Positions 1 through 8,942 are shown, numbered from the stretch's first letter. The stretch is 42,962 nucleotides of DNA from Gammaproteobacteria bacterium (GCA_030425905.1 JAUHZT010000011.1:1-42962), one strand, 5' to 3'. Numbers and translations: made by a program. Notes: generated by a model from the sequence alone, not told the origin.

Positions 1-727
1 GGTACACCTCGGTCTTGCCGCTGCCGGTCACGCCATCCAGCACGTAGGCGGCGAAGCCTTCACCGGCACGCATTGTCGCGACGGCTGCCGCCTGGTCCGC
101 ATTGAGTTGTGGCGCCGGCACGGGCTCAGGCATCTCTGTTACACGCGACGGATCATCGTCCGAGGCCCGGCGCGCCGATACGCTTATCAGCCCTTTGGCG
201 GACAAGGCCCTGGCGACGCGCCGCCAGTGCGGCAGGGTTTCAGTCAGAAAGTCAGTGTCCAGCCCATGGCCACCCGCATCGAGCAGCAACTCAAGCAGTT
301 CCGCCTGTTTCGGTGCCCGTTTGTGCAGCGTTTCCAGGTCGATACTGGCGCTCGACGCTGTGGCGGTTACGAAATCCTGTTCCGGGTACAGGCTTTCGCC
401 CTTGCGTAAGGCGACCGGTAGAGCGGCGGCCACCACCTCGCCGACAGGGTGGTGATAGTAGTCACTCGTAAATCGAATGAGCCACAGCAATTCATCCGGC
501 AGCAGGGGTTCATCGTCGAGCACGCGCGTGACGCGCTTCAACTGCGCGCGCGGCAGGTCACTGTCGGTCGCAAGGCCAAGCACCAGCCCAACCAGCGTCT
601 GCCGCCCGAAGGTCACGCCCACGCGGCTGCCGACAGCCACTGGCGCACCGCTTGCGGGAGGCAGGTAGTCGAAGAGGCGGGACAGCGGTACCGGGACCGC
701 GACCTTAAGAATGGGCTCAGCGTTCAA
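1..727 (-). CDS. priA: Primosomal protein N' (PriA helicase), N-terminal part, runs off the window
   Basis: Read on the minus strand, an open frame runs from a TTG at 725-727 to the window edge and ends in GVTGSGKTEVY, the Walker A motif of PriA. About 242 codons are present, roughly the first third of a protein usually near 730 aa. They cover the 3'-end-binding domain (about 1-110: ILKVAVPVPL, then YYHHPVGEVV) and a winged-helix-like linker before the helicase core. PriA restarts stalled replication forks by loading the primosome. The start is inferred: an in-frame TGA lies just upstream, no ATG or GTG lies before the conserved PILKVAVPVPL, and no convincing Shine-Dalgarno sequence is visible. 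The identity is firm, the start is not. Confidence 0.9.
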   Translation of the reverse strand, partial: MNAEPILKVAVPVPLSRLFDYLPPASGAPVAVGSRVGVTFGRQTLVGLVLGLATDSDLPRAQLKRVTRVLDDEPLLPDELLWLIRFTSDYYHHPVGEVVAAALPVALRKGESLYPEQDFVTATASSASIDLETLHKRAPKQAELLELLLDAGGHGLDTDFLTETLPHWRRVARALSAKGLISVSARRASDDDPSRVTEMPEPVPAPQLNADQAAAVATMRAGEGFAAYVLDGVTGSGKTEVY

Positions 728-966
728 TAATCAACATCAAAACAAAAGCTTAGTGGAATACTTACAAGACTGCTGCTGTGCAAGCCGGTCACTTTGGCGT
801 GTGGCGACTGTCAACCAGGGACCCGCGCGTGCCGTGCGTCAGCCAAGGACACGTTAGTTGACCGTGTGATGGAGTCAAGTGGCAGGCAACGTCGGCGCGG
901 TCTCTTCTCTGTGTGCGAAAGTCAGCATTTTTGGATAGAGTACGCCCGACCTACGGAGGCGTATCT

Positions 967-2499
967 ATGAAAATTGGTGTTCCAAAAGAGATTCATCCAG
1001 GTGAACAGCGCGTCGCGACGACACCGGATGTGGCCACCCAGTTGCAGAAGCTCGGTTTTGAGGTTCTTGTCGAAACAGGGGCAGGTACGGCCGCGAGCTT
1101 TTCGGATGAAGCCTATGCCGCGGCGGGTTGCAAGGTCGTCGACTCGGCCGCCGAGATCTGGAAAGACGCCGATATTATTCTCAAGGTGCGCGCGCCCGAA
1201 AGTGGAGAGGCCGATGGTTTGCGCGCCGATCAGACACTGATCAGCTTCCTCTGGCCGGCACAAAATCCTGTCTTGCTGGAACAATTGACAGCCAGCGGTG
1301 CAACCGCGATAGCCATGGACAGTGTGCCGCGCATATCCCGCGCGCAGAAAATGGACGCCCTGAGTTCGATGGCAAATATCGGCGGCTATCGCGCTGTGGT
1401 CGAGGCTGCGCAGCATTTCGGCCGCTTCTTCACGGGCCAGATAACCGCAGCGGGCAAGGTTCCGCCAGCGAAGGTAATGGTCATCGGTGCTGGCGTCGCA
1501 GGACTCGCCGCGATCGGCGCCGCCAAGAGCATGGGCGCGATCGTGCGAGCGTTCGATACCCGGCCCGAGGTTAAGGAGCAGGTTGAGAGCATGGACGCCG
1601 AGTTCCTGATGCTCGACTTCGACGACGAAGACGGTTCCGGCGAAGGCGGCTACGCGAAAGTCATGAGCGAGGAGTTCATCAAGGCCGAAATGGCACTGTT
1701 TGCCGAGCAGGCCAAAGACGTCGACATCATCATCACGACGGCGCTTATCCCCGGCAAGCCGGCGCCGCGGCTGATCACAGCCGACATGGTGCGCTCGATG
1801 AAAGACGGCAGCGTCATTGTCGATCTCGCTGCGGAACAGGGCGGCAACTGCGAACTGACCGAACGCGACAAGGTGGTGAAAACCAACGGTGTCACGATTA
1901 TCGGTTACACCGACCTGCCCAGCCGCCTTGCGGCACAGTCCAGTCAGTTGTATGGCACGAATCTGCGTCATTTGCTGACGGATCTCACGCCGGAAAAAGA
2001 CGGCAACATCGTCGTCAACATGGAAGACGAAGTGATTCGCGGTGCAACGGTCTGCAAGGATGGCGAAACTACCTGGCCGCCGCCGGCGCCCAAGTTATCG
2101 GCTGCGCCGGCGAAAAAGGCGCCGCCGCCGGCACCGGTTAAGGAAGAGCCGAAGCCATCCGCGCGTGGCCCGTTGATTGCCCTCGTGCTTGGTGGGCTTG
2201 CCCTGTTCGGGCTCGGTGCCGTCGCGCCGCCATCGTTCATGGCGCACTTCACGGTATTCGTACTCGCGTGTTTCGTTGGCTACATGGTTATCTGGAACGT
2301 GTCGCCAGCGCTGCATACGCCGCTCATGAGCGTGACGAACGCCATTTCCAGCATCATCGTCATTGGCGCGCTCTTGCAGGTCAGTTCAGCGAATACCACG
2401 ATCATGTGGATTGCTGCATTCACGGCGCTCATCACCAGCATCAATATCGCTGGCGGATTCGCCGTTACCCGTCGCATGCTCGACATGTTCAGGAAGTGA
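967..2499 (+). CDS. pntA: NAD(P) transhydrogenase subunit alpha
   Basis: The 510-aa protein has the length of E. coli PntA. It begins [17 protein letters not shown], the alanine dehydrogenase/PNT N-terminal signature, and carries the NAD-binding fold with [11 protein letters not shown] at about 175-185 and the RQD-type loop. An Ala/Pro/Lys-rich linker (about 375-400) leads to about four membrane segments near the C-terminus. With PntB it forms the inner-membrane transhydrogenase that couples proton entry to NADPH formation from NADH. The start at 967 follows ACGGAGG with good spacing; an upstream in-frame extension lacks family similarity. The stop is 7 bases before pntB, so the two are surely co-transcribed. 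Confidence 0.97.
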   Translation: MKIGVPKEIHPGEQRVATTPDVATQLQKLGFEVLVETGAGTAASFSDEAYAAAGCKVVDSAAEIWKDADIILKVRAPESGEADGLRADQTLISFLWPAQNPVLLEQLTASGATAIAMDSVPRISRAQKMDALSSMANIGGYRAVVEAAQHFGRFFTGQITAAGKVPPAKVMVIGAGVAGLAAIGAAKSMGAIVRAFDTRPEVKEQVESMDAEFLMLDFDDEDGSGEGGYAKVMSEEFIKAEMALFAEQAKDVDIIITTALIPGKPAPRLITADMVRSMKDGSVIVDLAAEQGGNCELTERDKVVKTNGVTIIGYTDLPSRLAAQSSQLYGTNLRHLLTDLTPEKDGNIVVNMEDEVIRGATVCKDGETTWPPPAPKLSAAPAKKAPPPAPVKEEPKPSARGPLIALVLGGLALFGLGAVAPPSFMAHFTVFVLACFVGYMVIWNVSPALHTPLMSVTNAISSIIVIGALLQVSSANTTIMWIAAFTALITSINIAGGFAVTRRMLDMFRK

Positions 2500-2506
2500 G
2501 ACAGAT

Positions 2507-3904
2507 ATGATTAGCAGCGGCATCGTTACCGTTTCATACATCGCAGCAACAATTCTTTTCATCCTGGCGCTCGGCGGCCTGTCCAATCAGGAGACTGCGC
2601 GACGCGGTAACTGGTATGGCATCGTGGGTATGGCCATCGCGTTGTTTGCCACTATCTTTGGTGTTGTCACCCAGCACTACGTCATTCTGTTTGTGGCGTT
2701 ACTCGTGGGCGGCAGCGTCGGTATTGTGCTGGCGCGTCGTGTGCAGATGACACAAATGCCGGAACTCGTCGCGATCCTGCACAGCCTCGTGGGGCTCGCA
2801 GCGGTCACGGTCGGTTTTGCCAACTTCATGGATTCATCAGTGCACTTCGCGGGTGTTGAGCGGACGATCCACGATATCGAAACCTACCTCGGCATCCTGA
2901 TTGGTGCGGTCACCTTTTCGGGTTCGATTATTGCATTCGGCAAGCTGTCAGGTCGCATCGGTGGTAAGCCCATGTTGCTGCCGGCCCGGCACTTTATGAA
3001 CCTGGGTCTGCTACTGGCGGCGATCTGGTTCGGCCGCGAGTTTGTTATTCAGTCGGCTGCGGGCGGCGGCATGATGCCGCTTGTGATAATGACAGTGATC
3101 GCGCTGCTGTTTGGCATTCACATGGTAATGGCGATCGGCGGCGCGGACATGCCCGTGGTTGTCTCGATGTTGAACAGTTATTCGGGCTGGGCGGCATCCG
3201 CGACCGGGTTCATGCTGAGCAATGATCTGCTGATCGTAACCGGCGCGCTGGTGGGTTCGAGCGGTGCGATCCTGAGTTACATCATGTGCCGCGCCATGAA
3301 TCGCAAGTTCATCAACGTGATTGCGGGCGGCTTCGGTACCGGTGGCGGTTCGTCGTCTGCGGGTGAGGCCGAGCAGGAAGGCGAGATCGTGGCAATCGAT
3401 GCGCAGGAAACCGCTGCGTTGCTCGAGAACGCGAAGGAAGTAATGATTATTCCCGGTTACGGCATGGCCGTCGCCCAGGCCCAGCACACGGTTTACGAAA
3501 TCACCAAGGTCTTGCGCAGCAAGGGCGTGAACGTTCGATTTGGTATTCACCCGGTTGCTGGGCGGATGCCAGGTCACATGAATGTGCTGCTGGCCGAAGC
3601 TCGCGTGCCCTACGACATCGTTTACGAAATGGACGAGATCAACGACGACTTTCCGAATGTCGATGTGTCCGTTGTGATCGGCGCGAATGACATCGTAAAC
3701 CCGTCCGCACAGGAAGTGCCTGATAGCCCGATTGCCGGCATGCCGGTACTTGAATGCTGGAAGGGTGAGACGACGATCGTGCTCAAACGCAGTATGGCAA
3801 CCGGCTATGCCGGCGTGCAGAATCCGCTGTTCTACAAGGAGAATACGCGGATGCTATTTGGCGATGCGAAGGAGACGCTGGACCAGGTTCTCAAAGCACT
3901 TTAA
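2507..3904 (+). CDS. pntB: NAD(P) transhydrogenase subunit beta
   Basis: The 465-aa protein matches the usual PntB length. The N-terminal half has many hydrophobic membrane segments (domain II). The C-terminal half is the NADP(H)-binding domain III, with [10 protein letters not shown] near 320 and [17 protein letters not shown] near 350. It completes the proton-translocating transhydrogenase with the gene before it and supplies NADPH for biosynthesis and redox defence. The ATG chosen gives the expected [20 protein letters not shown] start and lies 7 bases after the pntA stop. A longer reading frame from 2363 overlaps pntA and is not the real N-terminus. Confidence 0.97.
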   Translation: MISSGIVTVSYIAATILFILALGGLSNQETARRGNWYGIVGMAIALFATIFGVVTQHYVILFVALLVGGSVGIVLARRVQMTQMPELVAILHSLVGLAAVTVGFANFMDSSVHFAGVERTIHDIETYLGILIGAVTFSGSIIAFGKLSGRIGGKPMLLPARHFMNLGLLLAAIWFGREFVIQSAAGGGMMPLVIMTVIALLFGIHMVMAIGGADMPVVVSMLNSYSGWAASATGFMLSNDLLIVTGALVGSSGAILSYIMCRAMNRKFINVIAGGFGTGGGSSSAGEAEQEGEIVAIDAQETAALLENAKEVMIIPGYGMAVAQAQHTVYEITKVLRSKGVNVRFGIHPVAGRMPGHMNVLLAEARVPYDIVYEMDEINDDFPNVDVSVVIGANDIVNPSAQEVPDSPIAGMPVLECWKGETTIVLKRSMATGYAGVQNPLFYKENTRMLFGDAKETLDQVLKAL

Positions 3905-4007
3905 GCAATGCGTTGTTGATTTTTCTGACGGGTACGGCACACTTCCTTTAACCAGTTTGCAATAGTGTTGTTGCAAGCTGTGAACGGACGACAATCGAGG
4001 TGTGCAG

Positions 4008-4661
4008 ATGCTCGCTGGAATGGCTTCCGAAATTTCGCAACAGGTTTTGCGAACCGATGTAGCCGGTATGCCACTGGAGTGGATCGACTACCGGGAGGCT
4101 GTGCGCCTGTATCACGCGCGGCAGGTTGCCTACGATTGCGGCACCCTGCTGTACACGGTGTTCGGCGGTTTCAGCGCCATGAACGGCCGCCGCAGCAAAA
4201 TAGACGTGAATTCTATAATTGCGACCCACGGCACCAGCCAGAGCCTCTCGCGCAATCGCGACAAGTACGTGCCGCCGCTTAACAACCGAACCCTGTTCAA
4301 GCGCGACGGCAACTTGTGTCTCTACTGCGCCATGCGTTTCCCGACCCGCGATCTTACCCGTGATCACATCACGCCCATTTCCCAGGGCGGCAGAGACCAC
4401 TGGAACAATGTCGCCACCGCCTGCCGGCGCTGCAACAACTACAAAGGCGGCCGCACACCCGAACAGGCGGCCATGGAACTCATTGCCGTTCCATTCACGC
4501 CTACCTACGCTGAATACATCTACCTCAAAGGGCGGCGCGTTCTAACCGACCAGATGCAATACCTGCTGGCCCACATCCCGCGCTCAAGCCCACTACACGC
4601 GCGCCTGACCGATCAACTATTCTCCGGCGAACAAGTCGTCGATACCCACTTCCACGACTAA
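4008..4661 (+). CDS. HNH endonuclease family protein
   Basis: 217 aa. The C-terminal half holds a zinc-bound HNH (beta-beta-alpha metal) fold: CLYC at 104-107, DH at 119-120 followed by ITPISQGGRDHWNN, and CRRC at 139-142 followed by NNYKGG. The N-terminal 90 residues are conserved-looking but unassigned. HNH proteins of this stand-alone type occur widely in gammaproteobacterial chromosomes; the substrate is not known and nothing nearby points to a restriction or toxin partner. ATG 4008 is preferred over GTG 4002 and ATG 4020 because GAGG at 3997-4000 is well spaced from it. It follows pntB by about 100 bases and is followed by the large inverted repeat. Confidence 0.9.
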   Translation: MLAGMASEISQQVLRTDVAGMPLEWIDYREAVRLYHARQVAYDCGTLLYTVFGGFSAMNGRRSKIDVNSIIATHGTSQSLSRNRDKYVPPLNNRTLFKRDGNLCLYCAMRFPTRDLTRDHITPISQGGRDHWNNVATACRRCNNYKGGRTPEQAAMELIAVPFTPTYAEYIYLKGRRVLTDQMQYLLAHIPRSSPLHARLTDQLFSGEQVVDTHFHD

Positions 4662-4734
4662 TCTCCTAAGCCGAAAGTGAACCGGAATAAGGAGCCCTGA
4701 GAAATTCAGGCTAGCCGAAAGATGGGCTGTACCC

Positions 4735-5060
4735 GGGGCTTTAGCTTATGCGCACGGCGGCCGCGCTCCGGTGGTTGGGGATCATCGCAAGGGTGCTGCG
4801 CTCCGGTGACTGTTTTGCCGAATGGCTCACGCCACTTGCGTGGCGCTGCGCTTTATTTCGGCAAAACAGTCCCCCTCACCCAGCCCCCCGAGAGAATGCC
4901 TGGTGTTCAGATTGAAACACCCATAGTTGCTGAGGGTGGCCGGGTGAGGGGGGTTCCTCGGCCGAAATAAAGCGGAGCAAACCGGGCACTGCCCGGTTTG
5001 TGAGCCATTCGGCCGAGGAATCACCGGAGCGCGGCCGCCGTACGCATAAGCCAAAGCCCC
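4735..5060. repeat. Large nested imperfect inverted repeat (about 326 bp)
   Basis: This fills most of the only gene-free stretch above 300 bases (4662-5149). The outer arms 4735-4773 and 5022-5060 are reverse complements at 37 of 39 positions. A second layer, 4800-4830 against 5000-5030, matches at about 26 of 31. Each half also folds on itself: 4808-4822 with 4857-4871 (15/15) on the left and 4954-4966 with 5008-5020 (13/13) on the right. A fourth layer pairs roughly 4851-4880 with 4943-4972. The loop (about 4882-4940) shows no gene. DNA or RNA from here should form a large branched hairpin. No transposase, tRNA or coding signal is present, so a non-autonomous mobile element or REP/BIME-like intergenic repeat is the best guess. 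Confidence 0.85.
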
Positions 5061-5095
5061 GGAGCGTGGCCGCCGTACGCATAAGCTAAAGCACT
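5026..5095. repeat. Two tandem 35-bp units copying the outer arm of the inverted repeat
   Basis: Bases 5026-5060 and 5061-5095 are direct copies with a period of exactly 35 and 31 identities of 35. Both contain GGCCGCCGTACGCATAAG. The first unit is also the right outer arm of the large inverted repeat; the second is an extra copy facing the exonuclease gene. The second copy matches the left arm better at one position (CTAAAGC against TTTAGC on the left), which suggests exchange or independent drift between arms. Confidence 0.85.
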
Positions 5096-5137
5096 GTAGT
5101 TTTGGACCGGGGTTCCGTGTTCCTGGCGGGGTTTGGT

Positions 5138-5143
5138 TATACT
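5138..5143 (+). promoter_or_regulatory. Possible -10 box of the exonuclease gene (leaderless)
   Basis: TATACT lies six bases before the ATG at 5150, placing a predicted transcript start at or next to the start codon. No good -35 is visible at 16-18 bases upstream, and no Shine-Dalgarno sequence precedes the ATG, which fits a leaderless message but does not prove it. Confidence 0.3.
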
Positions 5144-5149
5144 GCTTCG

Positions 5150-6040
5150 ATGCAGTATCTGATCGACGCGAGTGTCTATATTTTTCGGGCTTACTATTCG
5201 ATGCCTGACGATATGGTCGATCGGGAAGGTAACCCGGTTAACGCTTTGTACGGGTTCTGCCGGTTTCTTGGCGATTTCATGGAGCAGGTGCGGCCGGGGC
5301 ATATCGCGGTGGCGTTTGATGAGAGTCTCTCGAGTTCATTCCGTAACGAGATTTACCCGCTGTATAAGGCCAATCGTGAACCGGCACCCGAGGAGTTGCG
5401 ACGGCAGTTTGGCCAGTGTCGCCGGTTTGCGCGTGCGCTCGGTTTAATGGAGTGCGCAGACCCGGGCTATGAAGCCGATGACCTGATCGGTACGCTCGTA
5501 GGCCTCGGCCGGGCGCAGGGTCGGGCGTCGACCATCGTCAGTCGTGACAAAGACCTGACGCAGTTACTGAGCAGCGCGGATGTGTTCTGGGATTTTGCGG
5601 GCAAAGGCAAGCTGGCTTACGACCGGATACCGGATGTGTTCGGCGTCTGGCCGGAACAGATTGCCGACTTTCTCGCACTGGCAGGCGATGCTGTCGACAA
5701 CATACCGGGCGTGCCGGGTGTGGGTAAGAAAACGGCAAGCGCCCTGCTCAGGCATTTCGGATCACTCGACAATATCTACGCAAACATAGACCGTGTTCAC
5801 GAGGTCGAGGTGCGTGGTGCAAAGAAGCTGGGTGCGCGTCTTGAGCTGCATCGCGAGGCTGCGGTTCTTGCTCGAAAATTAACGGGCATTGCGTGTGATG
5901 CGCCCATGGACGACCCGGAGCGCTTCCTGCGTCCGGCGAGGCCGGACCTTGGCGCAATCAACGCTTTGTTTGACGAAGCCGACATCGGCATGGCGCTGCG
6001 GCGACAGGCGGAGCGGCTCGCCGACCTGCACGGGGCCTGA
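5150..6040 (+). CDS. xni: 5'-3' exonuclease / flap endonuclease (Xni/ExoIX-like)
   Basis: 296 aa resembling the stand-alone 5'-3' exonuclease domain of DNA polymerase I. Metal-binding acidic clusters are visible: LIDASVYIFRAYYS at the start, AFDESLSSSFRNEIYPLYKANR near 65-85, YEADDLIGTL near 107 and SRDKDLTQLL near 130. The helix-hairpin-helix DNA clamp GDAVDNIPGVPGVGKKTASAL lies near 180-200. The family cleaves 5' flaps and Okazaki-primer RNA; E. coli ExoIX is 251 aa, so this one is longer at the C-terminus. There is no polymerase domain. The symbol rests on architecture and could equally be given as a generic 5'-3' exonuclease. The start agrees with the family N-terminus and lies just after the repeat block. 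Confidence 0.88.
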   Translation: MQYLIDASVYIFRAYYSMPDDMVDREGNPVNALYGFCRFLGDFMEQVRPGHIAVAFDESLSSSFRNEIYPLYKANREPAPEELRRQFGQCRRFARALGLMECADPGYEADDLIGTLVGLGRAQGRASTIVSRDKDLTQLLSSADVFWDFAGKGKLAYDRIPDVFGVWPEQIADFLALAGDAVDNIPGVPGVGKKTASALLRHFGSLDNIYANIDRVHEVEVRGAKKLGARLELHREAAVLARKLTGIACDAPMDDPERFLRPARPDLGAINALFDEADIGMALRRQAERLADLHGA

Positions 6041-6130
6041 GTCAGCGGCAGAATTGCGCACTGAATCAACCCCCGCCCTTCGGCGCAAAGCTATGCTGCG
6101 ATTCCCGATGGGTTCTGGATCGAGCATTTC

Positions 6131-6859
6131 TTGAAAGCGAATAACCTGCTGATCATTTCGAGTGCGCTGCTTCTGCTACTTTGCTGGTGGAATCGGAATC
6201 ATCTGCCCGCTGATATGCGGCTGGTCCCGGAACTGGCGTCGGAGCCGCGGCAAACTCGCGCGTCGAAGACGGGTTTTGAGGCCAGTTTCAAGGGCGTCGA
6301 CTATGCCATTACGCCGCAATACGATTATGAGCTCTACGGGCTGGTCGTTTCCTTTCGGCATCACGATGGCAACAGTCGCATGCACCGGCAGTCAAACGAT
6401 CACCTGAATATGCTGGATGTCTGCGTGCTCTGGGGCGATACCGCTGCGAGTCCGCTGCTCAACGAGATTACTTTCTGGAACGGCATTTTTACCTGCAATG
6501 TGCAAACGAGGGATCAGGCCGCCTGGGATGCGTTCGATATCTATGAGTTGTCCAACAATCATTTGATCTCGGATGACCCGCGCCTGCGTGAAAAGCTGCG
6601 AGATATCAGGATTGGCGACCAGATTCGCGTCCGCGGTTACCTGGCGTCTTATGCGAGTGCGAACGGTGGCACACGCGGTACCAGCACCACGCGGCTCGAT
6701 ACCGGCGATGGCGCTTGTGAGACGATATACGTGCAAGAGTTCGATATCGTGCGCAAGGCGAGCAATTTCTGGCGTAGCGGCATGTATGTCTCCTTGCTAA
6801 TGTTGCTGGCGGGTCTGCTGATACATTTCATCCGGCCATACCGGCCGCACAAGAATTGA
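6131..6859 (+). CDS. Uncharacterised protein with two membrane anchors
   Basis: 242 aa, not recognised. An N-terminal hydrophobic segment (about 5-22, LLIISSALLLLLCWW) and a C-terminal one (about 215-232, VSLLMLLAGLLIHF) enclose a soluble region of about 190 residues, probably periplasmic. That region includes YELYGLVVSFRHHD, LNMLDVCVLWG, WNGIFTCNVQT and a beta-rich part IGDQIRVRGYLASY followed by TSTTRLDTGDGACE, which may be an OB-like fold. Two cysteines (VCVLWG, FTCNVQ) could pair. The start is a TTG at 6131; upstream ATGs at 6093 and 6108 are out of frame. It is separated from the exonuclease by 90 bases, and its neighbours give no clue to function. Confidence 0.75.
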   Translation: MKANNLLIISSALLLLLCWWNRNHLPADMRLVPELASEPRQTRASKTGFEASFKGVDYAITPQYDYELYGLVVSFRHHDGNSRMHRQSNDHLNMLDVCVLWGDTAASPLLNEITFWNGIFTCNVQTRDQAAWDAFDIYELSNNHLISDDPRLREKLRDIRIGDQIRVRGYLASYASANGGTRGTSTTRLDTGDGACETIYVQEFDIVRKASNFWRSGMYVSLLMLLAGLLIHFIRPYRPHKN

Positions 6860-6893
6860 CGGCCAGCCAGGCGCAAGGAATTTTCTAAAAGCG

Positions 6894-7067
6894 ATGATTG
6901 CGAGAAACCAATGCTGTGAATGTGGGCACAAGTGGCAGGACCGGCCGATCGGATTCGCCATTCATCACGCCTGCCCGAAGTGCGGCTCGGCTTACTGGGA
7001 ATGGACAAACTACGAGAAGGACGAAGAACGCGACGAAAAGGCGCCGCCCGATGCACAACGCGCTTAG
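6894..7067 (+). CDS. Small zinc-ribbon protein
   Basis: A 57-aa reading frame starting MIARNQCCECGHKWQDRP and containing a second knuckle, ACPKCGSAYW, then a highly charged tail (NYEKDEERDEKAPPDAQRA). CxxC pairs at 7/8-10 and 27-30 are the four ligands expected of a rubredoxin-like zinc ribbon, and aromatic residues next to each knuckle fit the fold. An AAGGA at about 6876-6880 is somewhat far from the ATG. The stop is one base from the end of the convergent VOC gene. Zinc ribbons of this size often bind nucleic acid or partner proteins; the function here is unknown. The paired-knuckle pattern makes a real gene likely. Confidence 0.75.
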   Translation: MIARNQCCECGHKWQDRPIGFAIHHACPKCGSAYWEWTNYEKDEERDEKAPPDAQRA

Positions 7068-7068
7068 C

Positions 7069-7836
7069 TCAGCGGGGAAACTCGCTGAGGTCGTCTGATT
7101 CATCAACCTCAATCGCTTCGCCAAGGAAGTCTTCGTCGAACAGGTAAAGACAGGTGCCTTCCGGTGCCTTGATTGCACGAAAGGCGCCCTCAAAGCCCGG
7201 AAATGTCTGGCTCGCAAATCCATGCTGTTCGCACAGTGCTTCTATAGCGTCCCTGTCATGGCACTTGAAACACAGGGAGGGACCGTGCAGCGCAATACTT
7301 TCGGATAGCCCAAGTGCAATACCGCCGGCGTCAAAGCGCATGTGCGTCGTCGGTTCTTCCCGCATTTTCAAAACGACCGGTGCGAGGGGCGCCCAGAACC
7401 GTGCTGCGTGCACGGCGTCCTTAACGGGCATCGTCAATTCAAACCAGGTGCCGCAGGCTGAATCGATGTGATCTTCATCGGCGCCATAGTGCGTCCGCGC
7501 CTCGAGCATGATGACCGTATTCTGGTCGAGGTCGGACAGGTGCAGTTCATTGAAAGCGTCTTCGCCAAGCTGCATGCGGGTGAATTCGAAACCGTGGTCG
7601 CTCATCGAGCGCGCATGTTTGGCGAGATCCGGTTGCACGAAGGTAAGGGCGGGCGAATCGAATTCCCGGTCATGCAGGCCGATGTTCAGCACACCGTCGC
7701 TGACGACCGTGTACTTGTGCGGCCATACCTCACCGATGGAAAGCTCTTCGAAACCCAGCAGTTTGTAAAAGTTCAGCGACTCAAGAATATCGGGCGTTCT
7801 TACGCTGAACTCCAGAAAAGCGCCGGCGCCACTCAC
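7069..7836 (-). CDS. Two-domain VOC (glyoxalase/bleomycin-resistance fold) protein
   Basis: 255 aa with two vicinal-oxygen-chelate modules. The first (about 1-115) opens FLEFSVRTPDILESLNFYKLLGFEEL; the second begins near 128 with WFELTMPVKDAVHAARFWAPL and ends with GTCLYLFDEDFLGE. Family members bind a divalent metal between paired modules and act as lyases, dioxygenases or binding proteins; the substrate cannot be read from sequence. Translation starts at a GTG that overlaps the hemH stop (GTGA, 7833-7836), so the gene is translationally coupled to ferrochelatase. That suggests, but does not show, a link to haem or small-molecule detoxification. Confidence 0.8.
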   Translation of the reverse strand: MSGAGAFLEFSVRTPDILESLNFYKLLGFEELSIGEVWPHKYTVVSDGVLNIGLHDREFDSPALTFVQPDLAKHARSMSDHGFEFTRMQLGEDAFNELHLSDLDQNTVIMLEARTHYGADEDHIDSACGTWFELTMPVKDAVHAARFWAPLAPVVLKMREEPTTHMRFDAGGIALGLSESIALHGPSLCFKCHDRDAIEALCEQHGFASQTFPGFEGAFRAIKAPEGTCLYLFDEDFLGEAIEVDESDDLSEFPR

Positions 7837-8942
7837 CTGGCTGCACCCATCGCCAGTGCACGGCGCTTTGATTCTTCAGCCTCTTTGTCGCTCAGCGTGG
7901 CGTCGGCCTGGTTTGTCTCCGGCCAGCCGCCACAGGTGGTCTCTACCAGGCCAGCGAGAAACTCAACATGTGCGGCCGCCGCATTCAATGCCGGTATGTA
8001 AACCAGTTCGCCACCGCCGGCCGCGCGGAACAGTTCATTGTTCTGTATCGCGATTTCTTCAAGCGTTTCGAGGCAATCGGCTGAGAATCCCGGGCATACA
8101 ACATCAAGCTTGCCAAGTCCTGACTGACCGAGGCTACTGATCGTCTCGTCAGCATACGGTCGCAACCACTCTTCACGCCCAACCCGCGACTGGAATGCCA
8201 CCACCCATTGCTCCGGCTCCAGCGCCAGGGCCTCGGCAACCAGCCGGGCGGTCTTCTGACACTGGCAATGATACGGGTCGCCGCTTAGCAAGGTTCGTTG
8301 CGGCACACCATGAAACGAGAACATCAGTTTTTCACCGCGGCCGTGCGCCTGCCAGTGATCGCGGATGCTGTTCGCCAGCGCACTGATATAGCCAGGCGCG
8401 TCATGATAGTGATTGATAAAGCGCAGCTCCGGTACCCAGCGACGTTGTGCCAGTGTTGCCGTGACGGCTTCGAACACCGAGCCTGTGGTTGTTCCGGAGT
8501 ACTGCGGGTACAGCGGCAGGACCACCATCCGGCGCGCGCCAGCGCTGAACAGCTCTTCAAGCGCGCTGGCAATTGCAGGCTGCCCGTACGACATACCAAG
8601 CCTTACTTCCACGCGCCCGCTGAGTCTGGAGGAGAGCTGTTGCTGAACTTTTGCGCGAATGTCCTGGCAATGCAGCAGCAGCGGCGAGCCGTCGTCGGTC
8701 CATATTTTCTGGTACGCGCGCGCTGAACGTGCGGGCCGGGTTCTGAGAATGACGCCGTGCAAGATCAGCCACCAGAGTGCACGGGGCAACTCGACAACGC
8801 GCGGGTCCCAGAGGAATTCGGCGAGATACCGGCGTACTGCCGACGGGGTAGGCGCGTCGGGAGTGCCAAGGTTTACGAGAAGAACACCGAGGCTCTCCGC
8901 GAGACCGTGTTCAAAAGACGGCGATGACTGATACGTCGGCAT
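7833..8942 (-). CDS. hemH: Ferrochelatase
   Basis: 369 aa from the chosen start. It inserts iron into protoporphyrin IX, the last step of protohaem synthesis. Family signatures are GVLLVNLGTPDAP near the N-terminus, the catalytic-histidine segment FSFHGVPQRTL, CQCQKTARLVAEAL, the acidic segment FQSRVGREEWLRPYADETI and PGFSADCLETLEEI. The length is slightly above the common 320-370, from a C-terminal tail. The ATG at 8942 is preferred because the frame extending back to 9104 encodes an Arg/Pro-rich stretch unlike the family; no strong Shine-Dalgarno sequence is seen. It overlaps the downstream VOC gene and is divergent from the gene at 9056. Confidence 0.93.
   Translation of the reverse strand: MPTYQSSPSFEHGLAESLGVLLVNLGTPDAPTPSAVRRYLAEFLWDPRVVELPRALWWLILHGVILRTRPARSARAYQKIWTDDGSPLLLHCQDIRAKVQQQLSSRLSGRVEVRLGMSYGQPAIASALEELFSAGARRMVVLPLYPQYSGTTTGSVFEAVTATLAQRRWVPELRFINHYHDAPGYISALANSIRDHWQAHGRGEKLMFSFHGVPQRTLLSGDPYHCQCQKTARLVAEALALEPEQWVVAFQSRVGREEWLRPYADETISSLGQSGLGKLDVVCPGFSADCLETLEEIAIQNNELFRAAGGGELVYIPALNAAAAHVEFLAGLVETTCGGWPETNQADATLSDKEAEESKRRALAMGAAR

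Noticed and set aside
922..1971. Long minus-strand reading frame (349 codons) opposite pntA
   Set aside because: It lies wholly within pntA on the other strand, shows His/Arg-rich shadow composition and no family features.
4722..5082. Short reading frames within the inverted repeat
   Set aside because: They arise on both strands from the same palindromic bases, and no frame has a start site or protein-like composition.
4735..5095. Insertion sequence or CRISPR array
   Set aside because: No transposase frame is present, and only two direct repeats occur, with no spacers. It remains possible that this is a non-autonomous element.
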